Of a stretch of DNA of 44,705 nt, positions 36,106 through 44,623 are shown piece after piece. The stretch's first letter is position 1, and the number at the start of each line of letters is the position of its first letter. Where the stretch lies: NCBI GenBank assembly GCA_900316455.1, contig ONCX01000021.1:1-44705 (forward strand). Reading direction: 5' to 3'. Made by a program: the position numbers and the translations under genes. Source of the stretch: an uncultured Eubacteriales bacterium (lineage in GTDB: Bacteria; Bacillota; Clostridia; Oscillospirales; Acutalibacteraceae). A model generated the notes under the pieces. That model saw nothing but the letters and a program-made list of their open reading frames with translations. It ran no database searches and was not told where the DNA came from.

Positions 36106-36801
36106 ATGAAAACTTACCAAATTCATCTGCTGAGACATGGTGTAACTGACGGAAATATAAAAGGTCAGTACATAGGGAGCAAGGACGTTCCTCTGAACGA
36201 AACCGGTATCAGGCATATACGTTTTCTTGATGAAAATTTTGTATATCCAGGAGCCGCCGTATACTTCACAAGCCCGATGCTGCGATGCAGGCAGACCCTC
36301 GAAATAATTTATCCGAGTGCTAATCCTGTCAATATAGCTGAATTCCGTGAGTGTGACTTCGGCGAATTTGAGGGGCTGACTGCCGATGAACTCAGCGGAA
36401 GCAGTGAATTTGCCCAGTGGCTCGCTTCTGACGGAAATTCCGCTCCGCCAAGCGGCGAATCCGGCGTTGAATTCGGCAGGCGAGTATGTCAGGCGTTTGA
36501 AAAGATAGTTGAGGGACTGATGAAAACCGGCGTTCCGTCAGCTTTGATAATGACTCACGGCGGTGTGATAGCCACCATATTGGCTCAATACGGACTTCCT
36601 GAGGCTGGAATGTCCGATTGGATAATGGAGCCTGGCTGCGGCTATTCAATAAGAATACATCCGCAGCTCTGGTCGGCTGCAAAAAAGGTCGAGGTATATC
36701 AGACGCTCCCGCTGCCTAAGGAAAATGATGACGAAGATTATGAAGCTGAGTACCTTATAACTGACGCGCCTTTGCACACGGAAAACAGTAAGCAGGAATA
36801 A
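36106..36801 (+). CDS. Histidine phosphatase family protein (phosphoglycerate-mutase-like)
   Basis: 231 residues from ATG 36106, which has GGAGG upstream. The catalytic RHG motif is LLRHGVTDGN near residue 10, with FTSPMLRCRQTLEII, the proton-donor region RECDFGEFEG and the second His in MTHGGVIA. This pattern fits cobalamin-phosphatase (CobC)-like and general small-phosphatase members better than true phosphoglycerate mutase. Substrate unknown. It is preceded by the divergent XRE gene, which could control it. Confidence 0.9.
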   Translation: MKTYQIHLLRHGVTDGNIKGQYIGSKDVPLNETGIRHIRFLDENFVYPGAAVYFTSPMLRCRQTLEIIYPSANPVNIAEFRECDFGEFEGLTADELSGSSEFAQWLASDGNSAPPSGESGVEFGRRVCQAFEKIVEGLMKTGVPSALIMTHGGVIATILAQYGLPEAGMSDWIMEPGCGYSIRIHPQLWSAAKKVEVYQTLPLPKENDDEDYEAEYLITDAPLHTENSKQE

Positions 36802-36843
36802 AAAAAGCAGCCCGACGTACTGAAAAAAAGTGCGTGCAGGCTG
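36800..36843 (-). terminator. Intrinsic terminator of the HPr-like gene
   Basis: On the minus strand CAGCC/GGGCTG arms, with most inner bases also paired around a T-rich loop, are followed by TTTTTTT. It also ends just at the stop of the plus-strand phosphatase gene. Confidence 0.75.
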
Positions 36844-36864
36844 AAATATTAACGAATAAAGCCC

Positions 36865-37098
36865 TCAGACAAGATAAGTGGAAATCCTGTCAAGATAAGC
36901 TGCCGCGTTTTCCTCGGTGGCGTGGATTCCGAGCGTAACCTCGTTGTCGAGCGCAAGACCGAATACCGAGAGAATTGATTTCGCGTCGGCAATGTATCTG
37001 CCGGCGATGAGGTCAATGTCAAAGCGCTGCGTCATTGTGATGTTGACGAACTCCTTGATATCGTTTGCCGTCTTGAATTTAATTCTTTTTTTGATCAT
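36865..37098 (-). CDS. HPr-like (Crh-like) protein lacking the catalytic-histidine loop
   Basis: 77 residues. The fold matches HPr, the PTS phosphocarrier: a first strand IKKRIKFKT, helix KEFVNITM, the strand DIDLIAG, then YIADAKSILSVFGLALDNEVTL, which matches the HPr region around regulatory Ser46 (here Ser41), and the final helix. The segment that carries the phospho-accepting His15 (NGLHARPA) is missing, shortened to about TANDI. It therefore cannot act as a sugar phosphocarrier but could still be a target of HPr kinase, as Crh of Bacillus is, and so take part in carbon catabolite control with CcpA. The ribosome-binding site GGAAGGGGG is unusually G-rich and is complementary to the leader stem upstream. 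Confidence 0.85.
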   Translation of the reverse strand: MIKKRIKFKTANDIKEFVNITMTQRFDIDLIAGRYIADAKSILSVFGLALDNEVTLGIHATEENAAAYLDRISTYLV

Positions 37099-37141
37099 TC
37101 AAGCACTTCCCCCTTCCAGATAAAAACAAAATCTATGTCAA

Positions 37142-37209
37142 AGCTGAGGGGGTTACTCCGTGAGCCGTGGAACTAATGTGACGGTTTCACCCTCTGCGGT
37201 CCCTCAGCT
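37142..37209 (-). ncRNA. Structured 5' leader of the HPr-like gene (candidate riboswitch)
   Basis: On the minus strand the predicted transcript begins at or next to 37209, and the first bases AGCTGAGGG (37209-37201) pair with CCCTCAGCT (37150-37142). The enclosed 50 bases hold at least two smaller helices: GTGA-loop-TCAC and TCC-loop-GGA around CACGGCTCAC. The 3' strand of the closing stem continues as CCCCCT (37152-37147) and can pair with AGGGGG in the ribosome-binding site (37109-37114), so the closing stem and the covered ribosome-binding site exclude each other. I do not recognise a known riboswitch family. Confidence 0.55.
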
Positions 37210-37215
37210 GTGAAT

Positions 37216-37244
37216 ATTATAGTGCCTTGTCAATTTTTTGTCAA
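37216..37244 (-). promoter_or_regulatory. Perfect-consensus promoter of the HPr-like gene
   Basis: On the minus strand TTGACA (37239-37244), exactly 17 bases, TATAAT (37216-37221). A second TTGACA lies inside the spacer (37228-37233), too close to be used with this -10. Confidence 0.9.
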
Positions 37245-37316
37245 TGTGCAATTCAACAGACATATTATAAACACTCTACTTGAATTATATTTAAAATACA
37301 AAAATAATAAGTTTGT

Positions 37317-37345
37317 TTGTATAATTCGACAATACCCTGCATAAT
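37317..37345 (+). promoter_or_regulatory. Promoter of the dCMP deaminase gene
   Basis: TTGTAT (37317-37322), 17 bases, CATAAT (37340-37345), about 30 bases before the ATG at 37375. Confidence 0.5.
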
Positions 37346-37374
37346 ATAAGAAGTTAAAATACGGAGGTTATCTG

Positions 37375-37863
37375 ATGGAAAGACGTGACAAAGTAAATTA
37401 CTACCTTGATCTCGCTGAGATGGTGTCGCAGCGCGGGACATGCCTGAGAAGGCGTTACGGCGCCGTGATAGTCAAGAATGACGAGGTGATTTCGACGGGA
37501 TATGTCGGCGCCCCAAGAGGACGTAAGAACTGTACGGATATGGGACGCTGCATAAGAGAAGAGCTTCAGGTACCGCGTGGGGAGCGCTATGAGCTTTGCC
37601 GCAGTGTGCATGCCGAGCAGAACGCGATAATCAGCGCCTCACGCAATGAAATGATAGGCAGCTCGCTCTTTCTCGTAGGTGTAGACGTCAACACAGGCGA
37701 ATATGTTGCAAACGGCAATTGCTGCTCCATGTGCAAGCGAATGATAATTAACGCCGGAATAGCAAAGGTTTACATTCGTGACACAAAGAATGATTACCGC
37801 GTTATAGACGTGCAAAGCTGGATTGACAACGACGAATCAGCCGAAGGAATTTTGGGTTATTGA
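37375..37863 (+). CDS. dCMP deaminase-like cytidine deaminase family protein
   Basis: 162 residues. The zinc and catalytic motif HAE is at 79-81 (SVHAEQNAI) and the second ligand pair in CCSMCKRMIINAGI (C117 and C120). RRRYGAVIVKNDEVISTGYVGAPRGRKNC and the other residues match dCMP/deoxycytidylate deaminases, which feed dUMP for thymidylate synthesis. Related proteins in competence loci (ComEB) are similar. The start follows GGAGGT. It is 86 bases before the ATPase gene. Confidence 0.92.
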   Translation: MERRDKVNYYLDLAEMVSQRGTCLRRRYGAVIVKNDEVISTGYVGAPRGRKNCTDMGRCIREELQVPRGERYELCRSVHAEQNAIISASRNEMIGSSLFLVGVDVNTGEYVANGNCCSMCKRMIINAGIAKVYIRDTKNDYRVIDVQSWIDNDESAEGILGY

Positions 37864-37949
37864 CGCGTATAAAAAAATAATTTAAAAAGTTAACATACTG
37901 TTGTTATAATATGATATAATATAAAAAAACGTTCAGGAGGTACTATTTA

Positions 37950-40610
37950 ATGAGAATCTTAGGTTTGACTGATGCTGAGGTTGCCGAGTCAAAAGCGAAG
38001 TACGGCGACAACAGCATGACCGAACAAAAAGGAGAGACATTCTGGCAAAAGCTGTGGGGCAATTTTCAGGATCCGATGATAAGGATACTCTGCTTTGCGC
38101 TCATTGTCAATGTGGTGCTGTGTATACTTGGGCAGGCTGACTGGTTTGAACCTATTGGAATTACGGCTGCAATTCTGATTGCGACGCTTGTTTCAACCTA
38201 TTCCGAGTATAATAACGAAAACGCCTTCCAGAAGCTTCAGGAGGAAGCCTCACGGATAATGTGCAAGGTCTACCGCAACGGCGAAATTGTCGAGGTTGCA
38301 ATTAACGATCTCGTTGTAGGCGACTGCATTCTTCTGCAATCGGGAGATAAAATTCCTGCCGACGGACTCCTCATTGACGGAGAGCTTAAAGTTGACCAGT
38401 CTGTACTCAACGGAGAGAGCAAGGAAGCTCTCAAGATTGCTATACCTGACGATTACACCGAGACCGACGAACCGCTTGACTTCCTGAATGAATATAAGGT
38501 ATTCAGAGGCGCGGTTGTATGTTCGGGCAACGGCGTTATGGAAGTCACTGTGGTGGGCGACAGCTCCGTTTACGGAAAGATAGCGAGCGAGCTTCAGGCG
38601 GACGACGACAGGCAGTCGCCGCTTCAGGTCAAGCTGTCCAAGCTTGCTGACGGCATAAGCAAATTCGGATACATAGGCGGCGCGCTTATAGCAGTGGCAT
38701 ATCTTTTCATGCGCTTTTTTGTAGCCAATCACTTCAACGGCGCGGAAATATCCGCGTATTTCTCCCATACGGGGAATGTTGTTCACGACTGTGTTGAAGC
38801 TCTGATGTTTGCGGTAATCATCATAGTTATGGCTGTTCCGGAGGGACTTCCCCTCATGGTCGCTCTGGTATCCGCGATGAATATGAACAAGATGCTCAAG
38901 GATAATGTTCTTGTACGGAAGATAGTCGGTATTGAAACCGCCGGAAGCCTTAATATTCTTTTCAGCGATAAGACAGGCACGATTACCAAGGGCAAGTTGG
39001 AGGTCGTGACCTTTATCGACGGCAATCTCAGCGAATACAAGGGAATTAACGAAATCCCCGGTATGCTGGGCGATCTTATCACAATGAGCATAAAGAACAA
39101 TACCGACTCTGTTATTTCAGGCGAGGGCGAAAGCCTTAAAATCGTTGGTGGAAACGCAACCGAGCGCGCTGTGTTAGGCTTTGCCGTTGACAGCAACAAG
39201 GTTTTTGACGCGCCCAAGGTCAGCTCCATTCCTTTCAACAGCACAAATAAATATTCCGCGTCAACAGTCGGCAGAAACGGGAGATTTATCACTCTTATCA
39301 AGGGCGCTCCCGAAAAGATGCTTGCCAAGTGCGGATATTATTACGACGTCAACGGAGCGAGAGTTCCTCTGACAAACTCCAGTGAGCTTGATGCCAAGAT
39401 GGATGAGCTTGCTACCCGCGCTATCCGCGTGCTTGCATTTGCCACATCTGACAGCGTTATAACCGACGGAAAGCTGCCGGAGGACGAATGGACTCTCGTT
39501 GGATTTGTAGGCATACGTGACGAGGTTCGTCCGGAATCCATTCAGGCGATCAAGGAAGTAAAGCGTGCGGGCGTGCAGGTAGTTATGATAACAGGCGACC
39601 GCAAGGAAACAGCCGTTGCCATAGCCAAGGATTCCGGAATTCTCAAAAAGGAAAGCGACCTTGTGTTTACATCCGATGAGCTTGCAGCGATGTCCGATGA
39701 AGAAATCAGCAAGGTCATTAGGAAGATCCGCGTTATAGCTCGAGCGCTTCCGTCAGACAAGAGCCGTTTGGTTCGTATTGCACAGGAGAGAAATCTCGTT
39801 GTCGGCATGACCGGCGACGGCGTCAACGATTCGCCCGCGCTCAAAAAAGCCGATGTCGGCTTTGCGATGGGCGGCGGAACAGAGGTTGCCAAGGAAGCGG
39901 GAGATATCGTTATTCTTGACGACAACTTCCTTTCAATTGAAAAGGCGATTCTTTACGGACGCACTATATTCAACAGCATTCGCAAATTTATCGTATTCCA
40001 GCTTACAATAAACATTTCCGCTGTGCTTATATCGTTTATCTGTCCGCTGCTCAACATGAGCAATCCGCTGACAATCACCCAGATACTTTGGGTAAACCTT
40101 GTAATGGATACCCTTGCGGCGCTTGCCTTTGGCGGTGAACCGGCGCTCCGCAGATTCATGCATGAAAAGCCCAAGAGACGCGACGAAAGCATTATCAGTC
40201 AGTCCATGTGGTCGTCTATCGGCGTGGGAGCGGGATACACCGTTATTATCAGCCTTATACTCCTCCTGGCTGGCAACAACTGGTTCTATGAATGGCGCTA
40301 TTTCCCTGAGATTCACATGACAGGCTATTTTGCTCTCTTTATATTCATTGCCGTGTTCAACGCGTTCAATGCACGTACTGAGGAAATAAATCTTCTGGAC
40401 AACATCACGCGCAACAAAAATTTCCTCAAGATAATGGGACTTGTCGCAGTCATACAGGTTCTTCTCACATACCTTGGAGGAAATATCTTCCAGTGCTACG
40501 GACTGAACATTGAGCATTGGCTCCTGATATTGATTCTGGCGTTTGCTGTAATTCCTGTGGATATATTAAGAAAGAGCGTAATTAAAATGATGGACGCAGA
40601 GAACAAATAA
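37950..40610 (+). CDS. Calcium-translocating P-type ATPase (PMCA/SERCA type)
   Basis: 886 residues. Pumps cations, most likely Ca2+, out of the cell using ATP. Motifs: cytoplasmic N-terminus, helices 1-2 (about 45-85), the actuator-domain loop VLNGESKE (residues 152-159), helix 4 with AVPEGLPLMVAL (295-306), phosphorylation site SDKTGTITKG with Asp340, nucleotide-binding KGAPEKML, hinge MTGDGVNDSPALKKADVG, and C-terminal helices 5-10. The actuator signature is NGES rather than the usual TGES. PEGL in helix 4 fits calcium pumps. The start follows AGGAGGT. It ends with a terminator and is monocistronic. Confidence 0.95.
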   Translation: MRILGLTDAEVAESKAKYGDNSMTEQKGETFWQKLWGNFQDPMIRILCFALIVNVVLCILGQADWFEPIGITAAILIATLVSTYSEYNNENAFQKLQEEASRIMCKVYRNGEIVEVAINDLVVGDCILLQSGDKIPADGLLIDGELKVDQSVLNGESKEALKIAIPDDYTETDEPLDFLNEYKVFRGAVVCSGNGVMEVTVVGDSSVYGKIASELQADDDRQSPLQVKLSKLADGISKFGYIGGALIAVAYLFMRFFVANHFNGAEISAYFSHTGNVVHDCVEALMFAVIIIVMAVPEGLPLMVALVSAMNMNKMLKDNVLVRKIVGIETAGSLNILFSDKTGTITKGKLEVVTFIDGNLSEYKGINEIPGMLGDLITMSIKNNTDSVISGEGESLKIVGGNATERAVLGFAVDSNKVFDAPKVSSIPFNSTNKYSASTVGRNGRFITLIKGAPEKMLAKCGYYYDVNGARVPLTNSSELDAKMDELATRAIRVLAFATSDSVITDGKLPEDEWTLVGFVGIRDEVRPESIQAIKEVKRAGVQVVMITGDRKETAVAIAKDSGILKKESDLVFTSDELAAMSDEEISKVIRKIRVIARALPSDKSRLVRIAQERNLVVGMTGDGVNDSPALKKADVGFAMGGGTEVAKEAGDIVILDDNFLSIEKAILYGRTIFNSIRKFIVFQLTINISAVLISFICPLLNMSNPLTITQILWVNLVMDTLAALAFGGEPALRRFMHEKPKRRDESIISQSMWSSIGVGAGYTVIISLILLLAGNNWFYEWRYFPEIHMTGYFALFIFIAVFNAFNARTEEINLLDNITRNKNFLKIMGLVAVIQVLLTYLGGNIFQCYGLNIEHWLLILILAFAVIPVDILRKSVIKMMDAENK

Positions 40611-40646
40611 TATCACTTAATGAATGATTCTGCGTATTTGATATAA

Positions 40647-40700
40647 AAATAACAACACACGCTGTCAGCGAGATATGTTGAACAACGTGTGTTGTTTTTA
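40647..40700 (+). terminator. Intrinsic terminator of the Ca2+ ATPase gene
   Basis: AACAACACACG (40651-40661) pairs perfectly with CGTGTGTTGTT (40686-40696), followed by a T run. Confidence 0.9.
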
Positions 40701-40752
40701 TATTATTTAAACAAAATTCACATAATTTTACGATTGTTATATGCCGTTAATC

Positions 40753-40782
40753 TTGACATAAACTTGAAAAAAATGGTATAAT
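40753..40782 (+). promoter_or_regulatory. Promoter of the citrate synthase gene
   Basis: TTGACA (40753-40758), 18 bases, TATAAT (40777-40782); leader of about 75 bases. Confidence 0.8.
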
Positions 40783-40864
40783 AATCAAAATAATAATAAT
40801 TGTTATGTGTATTATGCATACGTGATGGATTATTATTTAGAAACATTACAGAAGGAGAGCGACA

Positions 40865-42196
40865 ATGACAAGCAAGGAACTGAATATCTATACAACAGGC
40901 AAAAGGGATATATGCATTGCTAACGACACAATTTCGGACGTATTGTTTAAGGAGTACGGAGTAAACCGCGGACTGCGCGACGTCAACGGCAAGGGCGTGC
41001 TTGCGGGTCTGACAAGAATTTCAAAGATCATTTCGTTCAAGGACATAAACGGAGTAAAGACCCCATGCGACGGTGAGCTGTGGTATAGGGGATACAAGAT
41101 AAATACGCTTATAGACGAACTCAACCGCTATGAATTCGGATTTGAAAAGACCGCGTATCTGCTTCTTTTCGGTCAGAAGCCGTCTCCTCAGGAGGAAGAG
41201 GAATTCTGCTATATTCTCGGCAAGTGCATGAAGCTGCCGGTTAATTTTACGAGAAACGTCATAATGGAGGGTCCGTCAAAGGACATAATGAATTCCATGA
41301 CAAAGAGCATACTTACTCTCGCGTCTTATGACAAGGAGGTAAATTCCGCAACGCTGGAATGCTGCATAAGACAATGCCTTGAGCTGATAGCGGTATTTCC
41401 GATGCTTGCAGTTTACGGATATCATGCATATAACCATTACCTGAATGACGCGAGCATGTATATTCACAGACCCAGACCGGAGCTTTCCACCGCGGAAAAT
41501 ATTCTGCGAATGCTTAGACCTGACCGTGCTTATACAAGGCTGGAGGCAAAGGTGCTTGACATTGTGCTGATGCTTCACATGGAGCACGGCGGGGGAAACA
41601 ATTCAACATTTACCACGCGTGTTGTAACGTCGTCCGGCTCAGACACCTATTCGGCGATTGCCGCGGCAATGTCGTCATTAAAGGGACCCAAGCACGGCGG
41701 CGCGAATATAAAGGTTATGGAGATGATCGGGGATATCCGGAAGCATGTTTCCGACAAGACCGACCGCGAGGAGGTCAGGGCGTATCTTTCAAAGATAATT
41801 GACGGCAGGGCATTTGACGGCAAGGGACTCATTTACGGAATGGGGCATGCGGTCTATTCAGTTTCCGATCCGAGGGAACGTATATTAAAATCGTATGTAG
41901 AAAGGCTCGCAAGCGCGAAGCACCGTGATGAAGATATAGCTCTGTATAATATAATAGAAGAAGAAGCGCCAAAGCTCATAGCTGAAAAGCGTCATATTTT
42001 CAAAGGCGTCAGCCCGAATGTGGATTTTTACAGCGGATTTGTCTATGAAATGTTAGGAATTCCTGTTGAGCTATACACACCGCTGTTTGCAATAGCGAGA
42101 ATAGTGGGCTGGAGCGCGCACCGTATTGAGGAAATTATAGGAATGAATAAAATAATCCGTCCCGCCTACATGAGCGTTATGGACGAACTGGAATGA
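40865..42196 (+). CDS. Citrate/2-methylcitrate synthase
   Basis: 443 residues. Condenses acetyl-CoA (or propionyl-CoA) with oxaloacetate. The catalytic residues are visible: His in MLHMEHGGGNNSTF (about residues 236-249), His in GMGHAVYS, Asp in VDFYSGF, and the CoA-binding region SSLKGPKHGGAN. The N-terminal extension of about 40 residues and the length fit the type II-like enzymes of Clostridia. Whether it is citrate or methylcitrate synthase is not decided by sequence alone; no prp genes are near, so citrate is favoured. It is monocistronic and supplies carbon for glutamate synthesis. Confidence 0.93.
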   Translation: MTSKELNIYTTGKRDICIANDTISDVLFKEYGVNRGLRDVNGKGVLAGLTRISKIISFKDINGVKTPCDGELWYRGYKINTLIDELNRYEFGFEKTAYLLLFGQKPSPQEEEEFCYILGKCMKLPVNFTRNVIMEGPSKDIMNSMTKSILTLASYDKEVNSATLECCIRQCLELIAVFPMLAVYGYHAYNHYLNDASMYIHRPRPELSTAENILRMLRPDRAYTRLEAKVLDIVLMLHMEHGGGNNSTFTTRVVTSSGSDTYSAIAAAMSSLKGPKHGGANIKVMEMIGDIRKHVSDKTDREEVRAYLSKIIDGRAFDGKGLIYGMGHAVYSVSDPRERILKSYVERLASAKHRDEDIALYNIIEEEAPKLIAEKRHIFKGVSPNVDFYSGFVYEMLGIPVELYTPLFAIARIVGWSAHRIEEIIGMNKIIRPAYMSVMDELE

Positions 42197-42282
42197 ATAA
42201 TTTAGCATTGATATATATATTGTTAACGAACTGTTAATTTATATGGTTTATATTAATGTAATGAAAGGAACGGTGGTTAAAT

Positions 42283-42846
42283 ATGGCTGTAAATCTCAGA
42301 AAGGGCGAGAGAGTCAATCTTTCCTCTGAAAGCAACCGTGTGAGCGGAGTTATAGTAGGTCTCGGCTGGGACAGCGCAAAGGAAGGCAGCGCAAGCGTTG
42401 ACTGTGACGCTTCAGCGATTATATGCGGAACAGACGGCAAGGCTTATGACGTAATATATTTTGGCAAGATGCGCGGCGAGAACGACTCCGTTATCTATAC
42501 CGGAGACAGTCAGACCGGCGAAGGCAACGGAGACAATGAGAGGATATATGTAAATTTTACAAAGCTGCCTCAGAATATCGGCAAGATAGTTATTTCGGCA
42601 AATATTTATGACGCGAAGGCAAAGCGCCAGCATTTCGGAATGATCAATAACGCTTATGTACGGGTTGTCAATTGGAAGACCGGTCAGGAAATGTGCCGGT
42701 TCAATCTCACGGATAATTACAGCGGCATGACGGGAATTGTTGCAGCCGAAATTTTCCGCACCAGCGCCGGCTGGGACTTCCTGCCAATAGGAAAGGCTGT
42801 TCAGGAAGCAAGCCGGCTTGAATCCATTGTCAGACTGTACAGGTAA
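42283..42846 (+). CDS. TerD family protein
   Basis: 187 residues. The TerD signature is clear: VIVGLGWDSAKEG, SVDCDASAIIC (acidic Ca2+-binding motif), then DVIYFGKM, TGDSQTGEGNGDNERIYVNFTKLPQNIGKIVISANI. TerD-like domains bind calcium and occur in stress-response and tellurite-resistance gene groups, probably acting at the membrane or in signalling. It is the first of three tightly spaced genes; the next starts 28 bases downstream. Confidence 0.93.
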   Translation: MAVNLRKGERVNLSSESNRVSGVIVGLGWDSAKEGSASVDCDASAIICGTDGKAYDVIYFGKMRGENDSVIYTGDSQTGEGNGDNERIYVNFTKLPQNIGKIVISANIYDAKAKRQHFGMINNAYVRVVNWKTGQEMCRFNLTDNYSGMTGIVAAEIFRTSAGWDFLPIGKAVQEASRLESIVRLYR

Positions 42847-42874
42847 GTCCGGCGGCGATACGGAGGAAAAACGC

Positions 42875-43864
42875 ATGAAATCCATTATATCAGATAATTC
42901 AATAATTGACGCGATAGTTAATGCCGCAATACCTGACAGTGACGGAAACGACTCGCATTTGCCGGAAGGATTCAGTCTTCCGGCGCTGGAAAACGAAAAG
43001 CTTGCCAAATTTGCTGACGGAGCTATCGACGGTATTTTTATTTACCACACGGAGCATCAGCCGATATCCGAAGAGGCGCACACCGTGATGGTTAAAGCGC
43101 TGAAAGCCGTAGGGAATGGCGACAGGGAAGAAGCCAAAAAGCTGTTTGAAGAGCTTGGCACAAAAGCTCGTGCGATTTCGATAATTGACGATCTCCAGAA
43201 ATACATCATAGACCATAAAAATTCGATTTCCCCGGAAAGTGTAGTTAAATTCGCGCTTTATACTCTCTATAATACAAAGGACCGTGAATCTCTTAAATTC
43301 GCGCTTTCGATGTTAGAACTTGTTTGTCTTGACGACGACAGTCTGAAGGATACTCTGAGAATTCTCGGACTTTCCGACGAATTTACTCTTTTTGTAATTT
43401 TTATCATGCAGCAGTGGGAAAACGCCAATCAGGAAATATTCCGGCTTGCCAGAAAGACAAAAGGCTGGGGACGTATTCACGCAATTGAGAGGCTTATTCC
43501 GGATACGCCCGAGATAAGGGACTGGCTTCTTCGCAACGGTATACACAACGAAATTCTGCCTTCCTACAGTGCGCTTAATTGCTGGGAAGGCTCGGAGGCG
43601 GAGAATCTTCTATTTTCCGATAAAATTTCACAAGAGGATTTTGCGGCTATAACCGAACTCATTGCGGCTTTGCTTTACGAAGGACCCTGCCCGGGAATTT
43701 CTGAGCTTGAAAAAGGCGACGAGGTTATCAAGGCGTATCTTCGCAAGGCAAAGGAAATGCCGGAAAGCTCCATTGACGGAGCTGTTCTTGACAGTATAAA
43801 AGAGCGTTATTCCGGAATTGATGGCGAAATAACCTCGCTTGTTTCGCAGATTATCTTTAAATAA
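42875..43864 (+). CDS. Unknown helical protein between two TerD genes
   Basis: 329 residues from ATG 42875, with GGAGG eight bases upstream; an earlier frame-open ATG at 42818 lies inside the terD gene and is rejected. The sequence is soluble and almost entirely helical in appearance, with leucine and charged heptad-like stretches (for example SVVKFALYTLYNTKDRESLK and LKDTLRILGLSDEFTLFVIF), suggesting a HEAT/ARM-type repeat. No catalytic motif is recognised. The close packing between two TerD-family genes (28 and 16 base gaps) says it works with them, perhaps as a scaffold. Confidence 0.8.
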   Translation: MKSIISDNSIIDAIVNAAIPDSDGNDSHLPEGFSLPALENEKLAKFADGAIDGIFIYHTEHQPISEEAHTVMVKALKAVGNGDREEAKKLFEELGTKARAISIIDDLQKYIIDHKNSISPESVVKFALYTLYNTKDRESLKFALSMLELVCLDDDSLKDTLRILGLSDEFTLFVIFIMQQWENANQEIFRLARKTKGWGRIHAIERLIPDTPEIRDWLLRNGIHNEILPSYSALNCWEGSEAENLLFSDKISQEDFAAITELIAALLYEGPCPGISELEKGDEVIKAYLRKAKEMPESSIDGAVLDSIKERYSGIDGEITSLVSQIIFK

Positions 43865-43880
43865 GGGGAGAGATATAATA

Positions 43881-44435
43881 ATGAAAACGCGGCTTGACAG
43901 CTCGATAAATAAAATTCGGGTCGGTCTTAGCTGGAATTCCGGTAAGGAATACAGCTTTGACCTTGATCTCTCGGCGTTTTTGCTTGATGAAAAAGATCTT
44001 GCACGCGGCGACGAGGATTTTGTGTTCTATAATAATACTACGTCGGTAAACGAAGCTCTTGTTTTGAGCGGAGATGACAGGAGCGGAATGATCGACGGCA
44101 CTAACGAGTCGATTTTTGCAGATCTGGAAAAAATCCCCAAGAATATCCGCAAGGCGGTTTTCTGCGTGACGTTCGACGATTCAGGAGAGGATTATATTTT
44201 CGGCGAGGCTGAAAGCATAGTGATTTACGCAACGGGAGTTTCCGATGAATTCGACAAGGGAAAAAGCGCGTTCTGCACGGTTGATCTTGCGAAGCACTGT
44301 CCCCAGAGCAGCGCGATGGCAGTGCTGGAATTCAGCAGAAGCGATGATGGCTGGGAGTACGATATCATATGCGACAGCGCAGACTTTGGTTTGCTCGAAC
44401 TATGCAGCAGATACGGACTCGCGGCTGAGGTATGA
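43881..44435 (+). CDS. TerD family protein, divergent copy
   Basis: 184 residues from ATG 43881, preceded by AGGGGAG. It keeps the TerD frame: IRVGLSWNSGKEYSFDLDLSAFLLDE, then VFYNNTTS, VLSGDDRSGMIDGTNESIFADLEKIPKNIRKAVFCVTF. It is only distantly similar to the first copy in this group. The acidic FDLDLSAF replaces VDCDASA, so calcium sites could be kept. It ends the three-gene unit and is followed by a terminator. Confidence 0.9.
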   Translation: MKTRLDSSINKIRVGLSWNSGKEYSFDLDLSAFLLDEKDLARGDEDFVFYNNTTSVNEALVLSGDDRSGMIDGTNESIFADLEKIPKNIRKAVFCVTFDDSGEDYIFGEAESIVIYATGVSDEFDKGKSAFCTVDLAKHCPQSSAMAVLEFSRSDDGWEYDIICDSADFGLLELCSRYGLAAEV

Positions 44436-44452
44436 ATATAATATTGAAATAA

Positions 44453-44495
44453 GCCGGCGTTTTCTGATGATATGCAGGATATGCCGGTTTTTTTC
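44453..44495 (+). terminator. Intrinsic terminator of the TerD unit
   Basis: CCGGC (44454-44458) pairs with GCCGG (44483-44487), followed by seven T. The stem is short with a long loop. Confidence 0.7.
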
Positions 44496-44588
44496 TGTTT
44501 GAATGTTGAAAAGCAAGCGCGTTTTGCCGAGAATAGCTTGGGGAAACACAGCACATTTTACAATGATAAAAAAAGTCGAAAAAAGTGC

Positions 44589-44617
44589 TTGACATTGCCG
44601 TCAGATAGTGATAGAAT
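44589..44617 (+). promoter_or_regulatory. Sigma-A promoter near the right window edge
   Basis: TTGACA (44589-44594), 17 bases, TAGAAT (44612-44617). It drives the transcript beginning near 44624. Confidence 0.8.
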
Positions 44618-44623
44618 AGCAAA

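Noticed and set aside
37142-37209. Known riboswitch (fluoride, THF, TPP, cobalamin, SAM, Mn2+)
   Set aside because: None of their conserved core sequences is found; the element is kept as unassigned.
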